Shown: piece by piece, positions 11,459-22,452 of the stretch
Position numbering within the stretch: the stretch's first letter is position 1
Layout of the letters: each line of letters begins with the position of its first letter
DNA from: Augochlora pura
Lineage: Eukaryota; Arthropoda; Insecta; Hymenoptera; Halictidae
Reading direction: 5' to 3'
NCBI RefSeq assembly: GCF_028453695.1
Contig: NC_135778.1
Coordinates: 30,617,214-30,681,213, forward strand
Length of the DNA: 64,000 nucleotides
Notes under the pieces: model-generated
What the model saw: only the letters and a program-made list of their open reading frames with translations
Databases searched by the model: none
Told to the model about the DNA's origin: nothing
Translations under genes and position numbers: made by a program

Positions 11459-11535
11459 TGTGATTACTACTTCCGCTACTCGACAGCAGATGGATTCTTT
11501 TGGCGAAAGCTACCTAACCCTGTCTCTATTTCAAT
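11459..11535 (+). mobile_element. LTR 5' fragment related to the 8323 solo LTR
   Basis: It starts TGTGATTAC and shares the block TCCGCTACTCGACAGCAGA (at 8323: TCCGCCATTCGCCAGCAGA) and the following GCTACCTAA/ACTACCTGA in the same order and spacing. It is cut off about 10 bases before a mariner end, which suggests that the mariner inserted into it. Confidence 0.55.
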
Positions 11536-11579
11536 AATGTTAATATTAGGGTGTCCCATAAGTTTTTTCCGCACCGCGC

Positions 11580-11717
11580 TATGTACGACCACGAGATATA
11601 ATGTGCACGAGATAGTGGACGCCACTAATATTCCCAGGACAACGGTATATAATCACTTGATCAGTTCACGGAGACCGACCTTTATCAACCCGTTTCTACG
11701 TGCGATTTGCTTCTTCA
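11580..11717 (+). pseudogene. Mariner transposase, N-terminal part
   Basis: This part encodes TTRYNVHEIVDATNIPRTTV and, further on, FLRAICFF, matching the helix-turn-helix region and the LLxRHKR-like segment of mariner transposases. A deletion between these pieces is evident when compared with the antisense copy. It ends at the LTR insertion point; a start codon is not preserved in frame. Confidence 0.6.
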
Positions 11718-11721
11718 GCGA

Positions 11722-12536
11722 TGTTACGAGCCGAGGGCCAGTTTGCACACGTGGCCGGAGGTAAATGTGTTTTGCGGATATTTAGAAGGGAATGCGGGGA
11801 CTGGTCGATGCCTATTTCATCACCGGGTCGCCACTAGTAGGAAAGGGTTGCGTGGACTGGCCGATGTCTATTTCATCAACGGGTCGCCACCTGAGTAAGG
11901 GTAATGGGGTTTTGGATTGACTCTAATTTTGCCTCGTAACTTCAAAGAAATATTACTTGATACACCTCGAGCGGTAAAGGTGTATCTATGTGAGATCGTT
12001 ACCAACAACTGACTCGAACTAGGAAATGGGAATGAAATAACTTGTACACTGAGTTGAAAGTGAAAAACTAATATAATCTAACAACTTCAATCTGTTACAA
12101 GTGCGTAAGTGTAGTATGTGATTCGCGATGGTCCTAAGACACGCTCCCTGGTTTACGCACCAAGTCGGCGGGGGTAACAACCTCGTATACGTACTCGGTC
12201 ACTATTTGCTCGAAGGAGAACTCGGCTCGATCTCGCTACGTCTCGTCGTCGCGATTTGACTTGAAATTACCCGATGAGAAGAAAAATCTTGGCCCTTTTA
12301 TATTCGGCTGAACTGGAAAGTTTGGCGGGAGAGGGGGGGGGGTGGCTACGTGACCAGATCATCCCGCGGATGATACCGTGACTCAGATGGTCCCCAACCC
12401 TTAGACTGGCGCCCATCAGAAGACTAAACATTTTTGTATTTGGATCGTAGGGCCGTGTTCCCGGCCGACGTTAGCTAGCGTAAACCCTCAAGAAGAAGCA
12501 AAAAAAAAACGACGGGAGTAATTTCCGTACGTAACA
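11722..12536 (+). mobile_element. Solo LTR (815 bp), GCGA target duplication, hairpin array
   Basis: The ends are TGTTACG...CGTAACA, a perfect 7-bp inverted terminal match. It is flanked by GCGA at 11718-11721 and 12537-12540. The TGTTACG start and 4-bp duplication fit BEL/Pao-type LTRs (inference). Its 5' part carries two hairpin repeat units (11796-11834, 11852-11890) also seen in the copies at 18650 and, antisense, 26935. A block with GATACACC and CGAGCGG follows at about 11960. Confidence 0.85.
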
Positions 12537-12540
12537 GCGA

Positions 12541-13000
12541 CATGAAACAAATCTTTTTTTAAAGAGGCTTGTCACGAAAATCGACTTTCAACTGTTGCGA
12601 AGCCAAGACTTCTGAAGAAAGTTCTTTTGCGTATTTGTTGGGACTGGAAAGGTGTACTACGAGCTCTTTCCAAAAGATGAAGCGATCAATTCTGCAAAAT
12701 ACTGCAATCAACTCGATAAATTGAAAGCTGTCACAGCCGAAAAACGGTCAGAATTGGCTAACCAACGAGGTGTCGTTTTTTATCGCGACAATGCAAGATC
12801 GCATGTTGCGTTGGCCGTAAGACAGAAACTTACAGTTTCAGTGGGACGTTCTAGCTGATCCTCCGTATACCTCAGATCTTACCCCATCTGATTATTACTT
12901 GTTTTTCTCGCCAAAAAATTCTTTCCGTGATAAAGGTCAGAGATCCGAAAGTAGAATAACAACGTACCTCGATGAATATTTCATAAGTAAGTCTTAACTG
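12541..13000 (+). pseudogene. Mariner transposase, C-terminal part
   Basis: After the LTR the frame resumes with DMKQIFF, then loses about 60 bp that held the first catalytic Asp (TGDETW in the sister copy). It continues with LLRICWDWKG, shifts frame, and gives YYELFPKDEAINSAKYCNQL, RDNARSH (second catalytic Asp) and, after another shift near 12850, LTPSDYYLF (third Asp) and YLDEYF. At least three frame breaks make it inactive. Confidence 0.8.
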
Positions 13001-13099
13001 TTTTGGAAAGAGGTAGAAAATATAAGGTATAAAATATAAATAAAAATAATATCTAAATGCAATGTAATACAACGTTGGAAACAATTATTCTATTTAAAT

Positions 13100-15159
13100 A
13101 GAATTTAGTGTGTTGTGAATAAAGTTTAGTGTCATTAGTATCAGGATGTATTAATATAGATAATAGGAAACGAAAGTTTTTAATATTGGAATTGTTGTAT
13201 TTATTAGCAATCTTGCTACGTCCCGTGAGATGTTAATGCAGAATTTTGTATATCTTCACATATTTGTAAATGATTTCCAAGCACCAATAATTGAAATAAA
13301 ATTGAATTTGCTTCACTAATGAGAATGAGAAACAAAATAATTATACATTGAATAGTAATTATTTTATATGTCCACAAAATACGTAGAAAATTTCGACTTT
13401 CTTAAAATAAATATTTATAAAATAGTTAAACGTAAATGTAGATATAAATATAAAAAAATATAAATATTGTGAAGATAATAAAAAATATCAAAATGTTAAA
13501 ACAATTTGATTTTTATCTGCATCTTCTTTATTCATAATATTTAATTTTTCTTCCTACTTCTATAAAATTAATTTTTAATTCCATATTGGCCTAATCATTG
13601 AACTTCTACTACCTGATTCACATTCTATATTACTTATTATTACCTTATTGTAATAAAGTACAAGAAAATTTTTACGTATAAAAGTTAAAAATTTAAAAAA
13701 AATAAATTTTACAATCAGTCCAGGAAAAGTAGAAAAATTGATTGCGAAAAAATGATTGTACTTGGAGAACGATTCTGGATTAATATTTCAAATGGTACCT
13801 TTCGAGTTCATGAGTATAGATAGTTCTACATTAAAATTTTTAAAAGCGTCTTTCGAAACTTTTGGTAGGAATAGTATTTAATTAAGCTATTACAATGGCG
13901 TTTCCGGCCCCTTTCGGTACAAAAAGTATTAGTTAAAAATTTTGAAAAGTGTTATATGATCTTGTTAGTAAAAATAATGTGAAAACTATTTAATGAGATG
14001 ACACAATAAGAAAACGACGCAGGTAATAATTAAGGAAAACCTTTAATAAACATTCCATCAGAAGTTTATTTGAAAGGTTTATTTCAAAAGCGGTGCGACG
14101 ATCGAATCGATTATAAGTTCGAACTTCTGTAAACATTGCATCGCTGTCGAAAGAAGATTCATGTGCTTTGTGAAACTATAATTTTGTAGCTGTACTCCCC
14201 GGTTTGCGAATCGTAGGACCGCGTTGGAATACCAAATGCCTCTAGTATTACAGACTTACGCAGCGCACAAACATATGACAGAAATTATAGATTCTCCTTT
14301 GAAAATTTCTTATATTTTGCCAGATTCTGTATAAATGCGAAAGTGTAACAATAATATTTATCATGCGTATACAGAATTTCATTGAACTTTTTAAATTTAC
14401 CGTTATTTATAAGTGATATATTTATTATAAACTAATTTTCAAAAAGTTATTATACACGAGCAATCAAATCGGAAGATTAAAATCTCTGCATAAATTTAAT
14501 ATAAACGAAATAACTTTATGATTTTTCCTTTTATTTCCGAAAAAGTGAAATAAAAGTACTCTACCTCGATTGCAATGAACAACAGTTAATTGAAAATGTA
14601 TTTTCACTTATAACATTTTAAATCGATTGAAAATATCGAAAATAATCCAGCAACATTGTTAATTTTTTCCGTACATTTATTCTCTTATATTCGACCTATT
14701 TAATTTTTCCATAAAGTTAAATTCAGTCTAGTGATTACTATGCATGCATAATTTAAAAACGAAACAAAATCAGTTGAAAAGAGTGAGCGCGGAGGAATTA
14801 TGTAATGCAGGAAATTTAAATATAAATAATTTCATAATATTTACCAAATATTCTCCGTAATATTAGCTATCGGAAAAGGTTCGTGCGGTTTATTCATTAG
14901 CATAACTCAGAAATCGATTTTCGTCTTGATATTGGTAAATAGGGCATAAAGTTGGTTTCATTTGATGGTTTTAAACTGTTTCATCGTTGTTTTCTTCATA
15001 AGCAATGAATATGTCCTGTGATACATACTTCTAGTAACAAATTAAATTGAATAAATCATTTGAACTCATCATTAGGATCCAGCGATTTTTAGCTAATTAT
15101 TTTCCACAAGAGGATAATATTAGAATTATATCTACCTGACCTCACGAAATCTACAAAAA
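13100..15159. other. AT-rich noncoding stretch
   Basis: Apart from the dispersed 90-bp repeat at 13586-13676 and a slightly GC-richer patch at 14070-14250, nothing is recognisable. Confidence 0.5.
13586..13676 (+). repeat. Dispersed ~90-bp repeat, copy 1
   Basis: CCTAATCATTGAACTTCTAC and the following 70 bases recur at 16604-16690 (there CCTAATAATTGAATTTCTAC), both continuing TTATTATTRCCTTATT. Family unknown. Confidence 0.65.
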
Positions 15160-15365
15160 TGTCGAAAATTCGTATATTTTCTTGAATTCATTAAAGTTCG
15201 TTCGAATTCTTTCATATTCTCTTGCATTTTTTCGAATTCTTCTAAACACTTCCGAATTCTCTTGCATTTTTTCGAATTCTTTTAAATACTTTCGAATTCT
15301 CTTGCATTTTTTCGAATTCTTGTAAATTCTTTCGAATTTTGTCGAATTCGTTTAAATTCTTGGTT
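15160..15365 (+). repeat. Tandem array based on CTTTCGAATT / TTTTTTCGAATTC
   Basis: TCTTGCATTTTTTCGAATTC occurs three times in succession at a period of about 45 bp, with a shorter 10-11 bp TTTCGAATTC rhythm inside. It is the reverse complement of the motif in the array at 15965-16215. Confidence 0.85.
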
Positions 15366-15964
15366 ACGCTGGCCGTCGTTATTGTAAATTTCTATATTCT
15401 ATATTTACCAGTCACAAGTGGCGTTTACGTCACCCTTTAACAGAAACGGTTAACAAAGCTGATTATTACAGAAGCTAAAGGATTATCCCCTCGGGTCTTA
15501 ACCAATTTACCCGGCAGCAGTAACGTAACCAGATGTACTAGTTACCCAAAGTAAAATTGCATGCGGGACGAATGAATTTGCTGCACGTTAACTCCATTGT
15601 CCGCCCGCTGTTGTATTTACGACGGCGGTGTTAGCTGCTCCTGAAATTGTTCCTTCTGCAATATCGACACGCGAGCAACATGTGGTCCATGCTGTGCGCT
15701 AGTTGGAAATTAGTTGATTAGAGTGCTGGACGATTAGCAAACCGGAAACCACGTTTGTGAACTGTCCGTGAAATTTTATTTGCGAGCTGCGCAATTTTTC
15801 TGACAAACATCGCGTAGAATCAGTGTGACCAAGTTAACTGTTTGAAGAAGAGAAGCTTTCGACATTTTCATTTGAAAATTTGTAATTTGAAATTTCATCA
15901 TAATATTTATTATACAACAGATGTACATTAACAAAAATTCATAAAACTTATATTTGAGGGAATT
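15366..15964. other. Unique spacer between two opposite arrays
   Basis: About 600 bases of mixed composition with GC-richer sequence at 15365-15770. No gene is recognised. Confidence 0.5.
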
Positions 15965-16215
15965 TATGATGATTCCAAAAAATTGAAAAGAATTCGAAAG
16001 AACATTAATGATTTCAAATAAATTTGAAAGTAATTGAAAGTGTTCCAAAGAATTCGAAAAATATTGAATGAATACGAAAAAATTCGAAGGTATTCAAAAG
16101 TATTCGAATGTTTTCGAAAGGATTCAAGAAAATTTGAAAGAATTTGGAATAATACGAAATAATTCGAAAGAATGCGGAAGTATTCGAAAGAGTTCGAATA
16201 GAAATCATTGAAAAG
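15965..16215 (+). repeat. Tandem array based on AATTCGAAAG
   Basis: More than fifteen degenerate units of roughly 10-13 bp (AATTCGAAAG, TATTCGAAAG, GAATACGAAA). In sense it is the reverse complement of the 15160-15365 array, so the two form an inverted pair around a 600-bp spacer. Confidence 0.85.
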
Positions 16216-17539
16216 AACTCGCGAGAACTCGAGATCATGTTGTATGTTTTAGTTGTTAAATAAAATCTAATTTATAAACTAGTGTTATGGGTATCGCAAT
16301 TAAAAATTAAGATTTGTTTAAAAATGTGATGCTTTGTAATAAGAGAGTAGAAAAATTTATTTTTTTACGAGAAAAATAAGTAGGCGAAACAGAAAGGTGG
16401 AGTCGTTAGAAAAGTCCAGGTATGTAAATTTGTTATTTTGTAATAAAGAAAATTATTAAGAGCAAAAATTACTTTTGATTTAGCTCCAGTTTCCAGAAAG
16501 TATTGACAATCATTTCTATTTTGTGTACAGATCCACGATATAGTAATGATGTTATGTAATGTAACTTTTTGAACTTTGAGGTGAGTTGTCCTTGTAAGCA
16601 AGTTAGCCTAATAATTGAATTTCTACTACTCAAATCATACCCTGTATTATTTATTATTGCCTTATTCTAGTAAAATATAAAATAAATAATTTATACATAT
16701 GGGGTAAATCTTCAAAGATTAGTCACTGTTTCGAGATGCGTCATATATGTAAATAGATAAGTATAACGTATTATATGACGAGATCCCTTGTCTTCTTTAA
16801 AAGCAATTATATATTTTGACGTGCTTCGTGCTATCCGTGATTATATTTCTTGGTATAGAAAATTATTTAATTTCGATCAAATTAGCTTAGGAAACTTGAT
16901 GACAGAAAGTTTGGTAAAAACAAAAACAATAAAAACTTAATTTCAAGCATTAACAATTTATTGTCCCTTTCATTTAAAATATGTACAAAATTGTAAAATA
17001 TTAATAAGTTGAAGAGTAAAATAAATAAAAATATTGATTTTTGCGACAGCCTTCCTACGAAAAACTAATTTTTATAATCAGTATTTTTAGTTAGTACTTA
17101 GAACACATGTGATTCAAATTATTCAATACAAGATCTGTTTTTCTCGACTTGATTTATGCTAAATTTATCTCAGACTATTTGCATTTAATAACTTCAAAAT
17201 AGTAATCTCATTAATAGAACTCCATCGAGTATAAAAGGAGGTTGATTATGTATTCCCTTGTAAAGACGATAAACATGTAAAACTATTCAAATTTTATGCG
17301 AATAAATATGTGCATAATTATAGAAATTTATTTAATAATTTCACATAGAAGCACCTTTATGATGCCAATAACGGTTCGAGTTGCCCTAATATGACGATTT
17401 ATAAAGCATTTATAAAAATATAAACGTTACGCTCTTTCGTCTCATAATAGGAGAATATAATAATAACTTTGACGATATTTATTATTATCTTAGATGGCCT
17501 TCGTTTCCTACGTTTGACTCATGGTTGTATAGAATACTA
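16216..17539. other. AT-rich noncoding stretch
   Basis: It contains the second copy of the dispersed repeat (16604-16690), with CATACCCTGTATTAT inside, and nothing else that I recognise. Confidence 0.5.
16604..16690 (+). repeat. Dispersed ~90-bp repeat, copy 2
   Basis: Collinear with 13586-13676, about 75-80% alike by eye. Confidence 0.65.
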
Positions 17540-17720
17540 CACTTATTTAAATTGAATATTTCAATATTGAAATTTTTATTTTGAATTTTTAGAGGTCGAT
17601 ATTTCAACCTTGAATTATCTAACATTGAAGTTTCGAAATTAAATTTCTGATATTTTAAAGTTTTGAAATCGAACTTTAGAAATTGAATTTTTAAAATTTT
17701 TGAAACAGCGAAATTGAAAC
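17540..17720 (+). repeat. Degenerate TTGAAATTGAATTTT array
   Basis: Short AT-rich units around TTGAAATT, CTTTAGAAATTGAATTT and their variants recur for about 180 bases. Low-complexity origin is likely. Confidence 0.6.
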
Positions 17721-18649
17721 AGAAACGAGGACAAAAATTTCTATAACAGAAGTCCATTTGAAAGAACAAACAGTATTTATTTGTAAACATCCTATATAGC
17801 AATGTAACACTACACAGTTCACCTAGAAAAAAATTCTTAAAAATCGGCTTATTTGCAAGGTGTTAGGTAAGTCGACTCTTAAACACCTGATGGCCGGTGC
17901 ATCGGTGCACGCAGACCGCACACAAGTAAGTAAGTAGTTCGTTGTGAAATGCTAAATACCGACGACGACCCGCGTGTCTATTTATAGAGTCGGTCGGGTC
18001 GATACCTGTCCGCTATAGAGCGGAGCGAGTGACCTAGGCAGGAAAGGAAAGGCAGGGAAAGAAAAGGGAGAAAGCTCGAGGAAGCGATCGAGGAGACAGA
18101 GGATCAGCTGTAGAGAGAAACGACGGGACAGTGGAATGCACACATGCTCGATGGTTTTTCTGCACAGGTGTCCGTCCCAATTTCACCTCGCCGTTTCAAA
18201 TCTACTGGGGACGACTCCTGAAATCTTCCAACAGCTGCTATCCTTCAACGATTTTCATGCTGCCCGAGTCGCGACTTGTTTTCCTTATCTTTTTAGGAGC
18301 TGCTGCCATGTGTTCCCATGAACATGAACACTCGGATCGTTCTCAAAACATATCAGGATTCAAATGCTCTATTCCCAAGTTGTTGGGTGCGGGAACATTT
18401 TGACAAATGTCGAGTACCTGGATAAGTTTGAGAAATCCAGTTTTAGCTGATTTTTGCACGGTTAGTCGCATACAGCGGTTAGGTTAAATAGTTAAAATGT
18501 GCTGCGTCTAGAGTCTCAAGATACCAAGAAGAAACTCTCCTCTTTAGTTGATCCTCGAATCGCGGGCAACATGGAATTCTTGTTCTAAATATTTTATCTT
18601 AAAAAAATACTATACTAAAATTTACAACATTTTTAATTACTAAATATTG
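17721..18649. other. GC-rich block, unrecognised
   Basis: From about 17870 to 18420 the sequence is much richer in G/C than its surroundings, with a GA-rich tract at 18035-18110 and a TATTTATAG box near 17980. A 90-residue frame at 18131-18403 has no family that I recognise. It may be a promoter, a retroelement leader or conserved noncoding DNA. GTGTTAGGTAA at 17859 matches a mariner end seen at 22440. Confidence 0.3.
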
Positions 18650-19150
18650 TGTTACGAGCCGAGGGCCCGTAAGGCCCATGAGTTTGCACACGTGGCCGGA
18701 GGTAAATGAGTTTTGCGAATATTTTGAAAGGAATGCGTGGACTAGCCGTTGCCTATTTCATCAACGGGTCGCCACTGGGTGTAAAGGTAAATGGTTTCGT
18801 GGACTGGCCGATGCCTATTTCATCACCGGGTCGCCACTAGTAGGAAATGTCGTGGACTGACCGTTGCCTATTTCATCAACGGGTCGCCACTGGGGATAGA
18901 TTTTCGTGGACTGGCCGATGCCTATTTCATCACCGGGTCGCCACTGATAGGGTAATGGGTTTTTGGTTTGCTTCTAATTGGCCTCGTGACTTCAAAAGAA
19001 ATATTGATCGATACACCACGAGCGGCAAAGGTGTATCTTTGTGGGATCGCTACCAACAACTGACTCGAACTGGGAAATGGAATGAAATAATTTGTACACT
19101 GAATTGCGAGTAAAGTTAATATAATATAACAAGTTTAGTCTATTACAAGT
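18650..19150 (+). mobile_element. LTR, 3'-truncated, same family as 11722-12536
   Basis: It starts TGTTACGAGCCGAGGG like the 815-bp LTR and is collinear with it to about 19150 (shared GCACACGTGGCCGGAGGTAA, GATACACC...CGAGCGG, CTATTACAAGT), then diverges, so the 3' part is missing. It has four hairpin units against two in the other copy. No target duplication can be assigned. Confidence 0.8.
18737..18944 (+). repeat. Four tandem hairpin units in the LTR
   Basis: Units lie at 18737-18775, 18799-18837, 18852-18890 and 18906-18944. Each reads GTGG, short spacer, 6-nt arm, loop CCTATTTCAT, 6-nt arm, spacer, CCAC. Units 1 and 3 have the perfect stem CCGTTG/CAACGG; units 2 and 4 have CCGATG/CACCGG with a single A-C mismatch. 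Confidence 0.9.
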
Positions 19151-20219
19151 CTTCAGTATAAAACTATACAAATTATGTAAATAAAACTTATGTTTGTAGA
19201 ATCTAAAGTAAGTGTTCTGACTTATTAAAAACCTATAAATTCATTAACTCAACAAACAGCAAAGATACGGAGTAAAAATTTCTCAAATACGATGGTGCCC
19301 GAATATTAATGCGACCCACTCTATATAAAATCTAGTCACCACTTCAGTAAATTATAGGATCTTGGTTTCCTCAGCTACCAAGCGTCACATTGGAATATTT
19401 TTTTTAATTTTATAAAAATTAATGGAAGTACATTCAAGTATATATATATTAAGGTTATGAAATTATACATCTATGGCAAGATAAAGTACTTCATATATGT
19501 AGTTAGGAAACCTGTATTACTTTAGCAAGGATTACTTTATTATTGGATGTTTGTGTCAAGGTTATAAATTACTTTTTCGTAGAAGACAGATCAGAAAGAG
19601 TTTTATTATTACAATTCCTATTCTAAATTTTATTTATTATTATAATATTATTATTTTTTTATATCATATTTATATTACAATCTGTAAGCATGCCACATTT
19701 CTAAAAGAACTTATAGAATTCGGGGACAACGTTTCATAAAAAATTGTTAACAGGAGCAAATTCTACATGAAGAAATTAATATATTAGTCGATTAATATTC
19801 TGGCATAAGATTTATAATACAAATATAATATCATTATATTATCATAACCTATATTATCCTGTATTATAAGTTGTTAGAACCTTGGATTACAACTATACTG
19901 GAGAGGATGAGCTACACTGGACCCTTTTTTCTGTGTTTTCATAATATTGAAACAAAAATATGGCACTACATTTAAGAAATGCGAAGTGATCTTGGATTAG
20001 CCTGGAAAAAATAAAGATAAACTTCCTTTTCTGTCACAATGCCATTCAAGTATGGTTCAGGAGTTACATTAAACGGTACCTATCGCGGGACACCCTGTAT
20101 ATAAGTTTAGTTTAAAATTTTTTTTCTGCACTATATTTATTTGATTTATTTGCTATATTTCTTTTTCTTTATATTATCTTATCATGAAACGACACACGTT
20201 ACCTTCTTCCAGTGCTTGA
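19151..20219. other. AT-rich noncoding stretch
   Basis: Nothing recognised except GGGACACCCTGTAT at 20088-20100, one of the scattered repeat-end motifs. Confidence 0.5.
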
Positions 20220-20515
20220 GAGGTAATTCAATTATTACTGTTAATTCAATTATATTTTAATAATATTGTGTTGCAATAACATAAAAATTCAAACTTTTTA
20301 GTTAATTCAATTGCTACTTATGTTAATCACTTGTATTCGAGTTACATTGTACATTGAAATACAGGACAATCAAAATACAATGTAATTGAAATACATATAT
20401 ATTAATACATTATGTATTAATGTATCATTTTTTAATTCGTAATTTTTATTTAATAATATCGTAATTGATGCAATTCAATTACTTAATATTTTATGATTGT
20501 ATTCCAATTGGAATT
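20220..20515 (+). repeat. AATTCAATTAC-type degenerate repeat, copy 1
   Basis: Repeated AATTCAATTA and ATGTAATTGAAATAC words, with AATACAGGACAATC in the middle. A related stretch in opposite orientation is at 49135-49440, where TTGTCCTGTACATC is found among ATTACATTGCATTTC units. Confidence 0.55.
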
Positions 20516-20562
20516 TCGAAGTAGAATGCGATGGGTTGTTTTTTAAATACGATTTTCCTTAA

Positions 20563-20841
20563 CTGTTTGGAGCATGGTGGGATTAAAAATGTCCCCCTTG
20601 TTTGATATACGTTAATGCATGGTGGCACATTTTTAGACCCACCTCGTAGTACTGAACCCACGTGACACGGTGGTATTATTTAAATCTCATACTATAACAA
20701 CAAATTCAGTTGAATTATTATTTTTTTATACTTTCATATGCTTTCAATAAAAATATAAACATTTTCGTTTAATTAAAAACGCTACAAAATTTGTATTCAA
20801 CATGGGTCTATTTATTCTCGGAAATTCTGTGCCTCAAAGAG
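20563..20841. mobile_element. TTAA-flanked MITE (piggyBac-like), 279 bp
   Basis: TTAA at 20559-20562 and 20842-20845 encloses a segment whose ends are CTGTTTGGAGCA and, inverted, CTCTTTGAGGCA. The interior is AT-rich without coding potential. TTAA duplication with short imperfect TIRs fits a piggyBac-type MITE. Confidence 0.55.
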
Positions 20842-20845
20842 TTAA

Positions 20846-21702
20846 ATAATATCTACTAGATTAATCAGAAGCTTTAAGAACTAATACATTAATGAATAGA
20901 CGAATAAATAAAGAAACAAGAAAGATAACGATGTTTTCATGCAACGTCGAAAGGTCTTCCCTACCTCAGAAAAATGGAAAAATGGAAGAGCAACCGGGAA
21001 GACAATGAAGTTTCTATTGAATGGGTGTGAACGGCTGCAGATAAATGCACGTGAACATTCACCGGGATTGGAATTTCACCGGGGAACGAAGATCTCCTAA
21101 GGAAAATACTCGCTGGGCAGGAGTTCTCCCTTGGAAAATCGCAGATCTTTCGAGACAAAGCGGGCCGCGCCGTCTCCGTCTTTTTCTTAAACTTTTATCA
21201 AAGGATACGTAGAATCATTTATAAAGGCATATCGACTGCAACACAGACGCCGTCGAATAATTCACGAGGTCCTTTCGGATTTGATTTTCTTGCAAGCCTG
21301 GTGTCACTTCCATTCCTGTACAATATTCATATAACCGAGGAATTAATTTTTTCCTGTATTCTATACGAAGCGACAAGAATACAGTCGGTGCTAAACCATA
21401 AAAACCAATACCGCTCTGGCATTTTTGATCTACGAAATGAAAGGAGTATTTAGGTTTTGAATTTACTTTATGGATGGTAACAATCATACAATGCAATGCT
21501 AGGGGAAACGAGGATGACATTTGTAACGCGGAAGCAGATGTAACACGTTAAGTATCTCAAAATATATGATAGATGTTATTACACAATTCAGATTGTGTGG
21601 AGACACGGATCCAGTAAACACGTAAGTTTTGTTGCTGCGTTCTAGCTTTGTTATAAATTCTATTTTTCGGTTAAAAGATTTTTGTTCTAGTAAGCAGAAA
21701 AG
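20846..21702. other. Noncoding stretch before the mariner
   Basis: A GC-richer part at 20985-21190 is unrecognised. The 5' end of the mariner at 21703 should lie at about 21530-21600 but no clear terminal repeat is seen. Confidence 0.4.
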
Positions 21703-22375
21703 ATGTCAAGGCCAACAATAAAAGAAGAACATTTACGTTACTGTATGCTATTTTTGTTCGATCAAGGATTGAAGGCAAACAAAGCAATGACCAAAATTAA
21801 CGACACTTACGGCGATGTTCTGATATTAAACAAGCGTCATAGATGGTTTAAAAAGATTCAAGATGGAAACAGGAATCTCGAGGATGTTGAACGAAAGGGA
21901 CAACCTCAAAAATTAGATGATGATATCCTGAGGGCAATGGTGGATTCATATCCTCGTCAAATTATTAGGAAATTATCACTAAAGATCGGCTGTCCACGGT
22001 CTTCAGTTCAGGGCCATCTTCATCACCTAGGAAAAGTGTATAGGCAAGGAATTTGGATTCCTCATGAATTGGCAGAAACGATGATCGATCAAAGGCGTAT
22101 AATCTGCGCGACTCTTTTGTCTCGGTATGAAACCGTCCCGTTTTTGCGACGAATTATAACTGGAGATGAGAAGTGCTATACCTTATTCACCAGATCTCGC
22201 GCCGTCGGATTACTACCTATTCAGATCGTTAGAGCGTACATTAAGAGATAAAAATTTTAACAATGTTGAAGAAGTGAAAACGCACTTGGAAAAGTTATTA
22301 AATGCAAAATCGAAGGACAACTGCTTATACGTTGGCAAAAAGTGTTAAAATATAATCGAAATTATTTTTTTGATT
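21703..22375 (+). pseudogene. Mariner transposase with internal deletion
   Basis: From the ATG at 21703 an open frame of about 160 residues covers the DNA-binding half: helix-turn-helix around residues 10-75 and 80-110, then the WIPHEL linker motif (about residue 122) and the first catalytic Asp in TGDEKCY (about residue 152). At about 22180 the sequence jumps to YSPDLAPSDYYLF in the next frame (third Asp), followed by RWQKVLKYNRNYFF after another shift near 22320. The middle part with the second Asp is gone, so no active enzyme can form. The N-terminal half is remarkably undamaged for a fossil. Confidence 0.9.
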
Positions 22376-22425
22376 AAAATGTAGGATTTCTTTAATAAAT
22401 GAATGTTTTTCATCAACAAAAAGGA

Positions 22426-22452
22426 TTTTGATTACTGTTTGGTTTACCTAAC
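22426..22452 (-). mobile_element. Mariner 3' terminal repeat
   Basis: Read inward from the right, TTAGGTAAACCAAACAGTAA matches the TTAGGT start of many mariner ends and lies 50-75 bp past the transposase remnant. The left partner is not recognisable. Confidence 0.5.

Larger units (their letters stand above)
11546..13090 (+). mobile_element. Mariner element (decayed), split by a solo LTR
   Basis: The left end reads TTAGGGTGTCCCATAAGTT after TA, as in mariner. Transposase-derived sequence runs 11580-11717, is interrupted by an 815-bp LTR, and resumes at 12541 exactly where it stopped, by alignment to the antisense copy at 59070-59850. The right terminal repeat is not recognisable. Both copies belong to one subfamily. 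Confidence 0.75.

Noticed and set aside
15160..15365. Regular short repeats resembling a CRISPR array
   Set aside because: There are no unique spacers of constant length; it is a degenerate tandem repeat in a eukaryotic genome.
18131..18403. 90-residue frame with CSHEHEH
   Set aside because: No homologous family recognised in either strand; kept only as part of an unrecognised GC-rich block.
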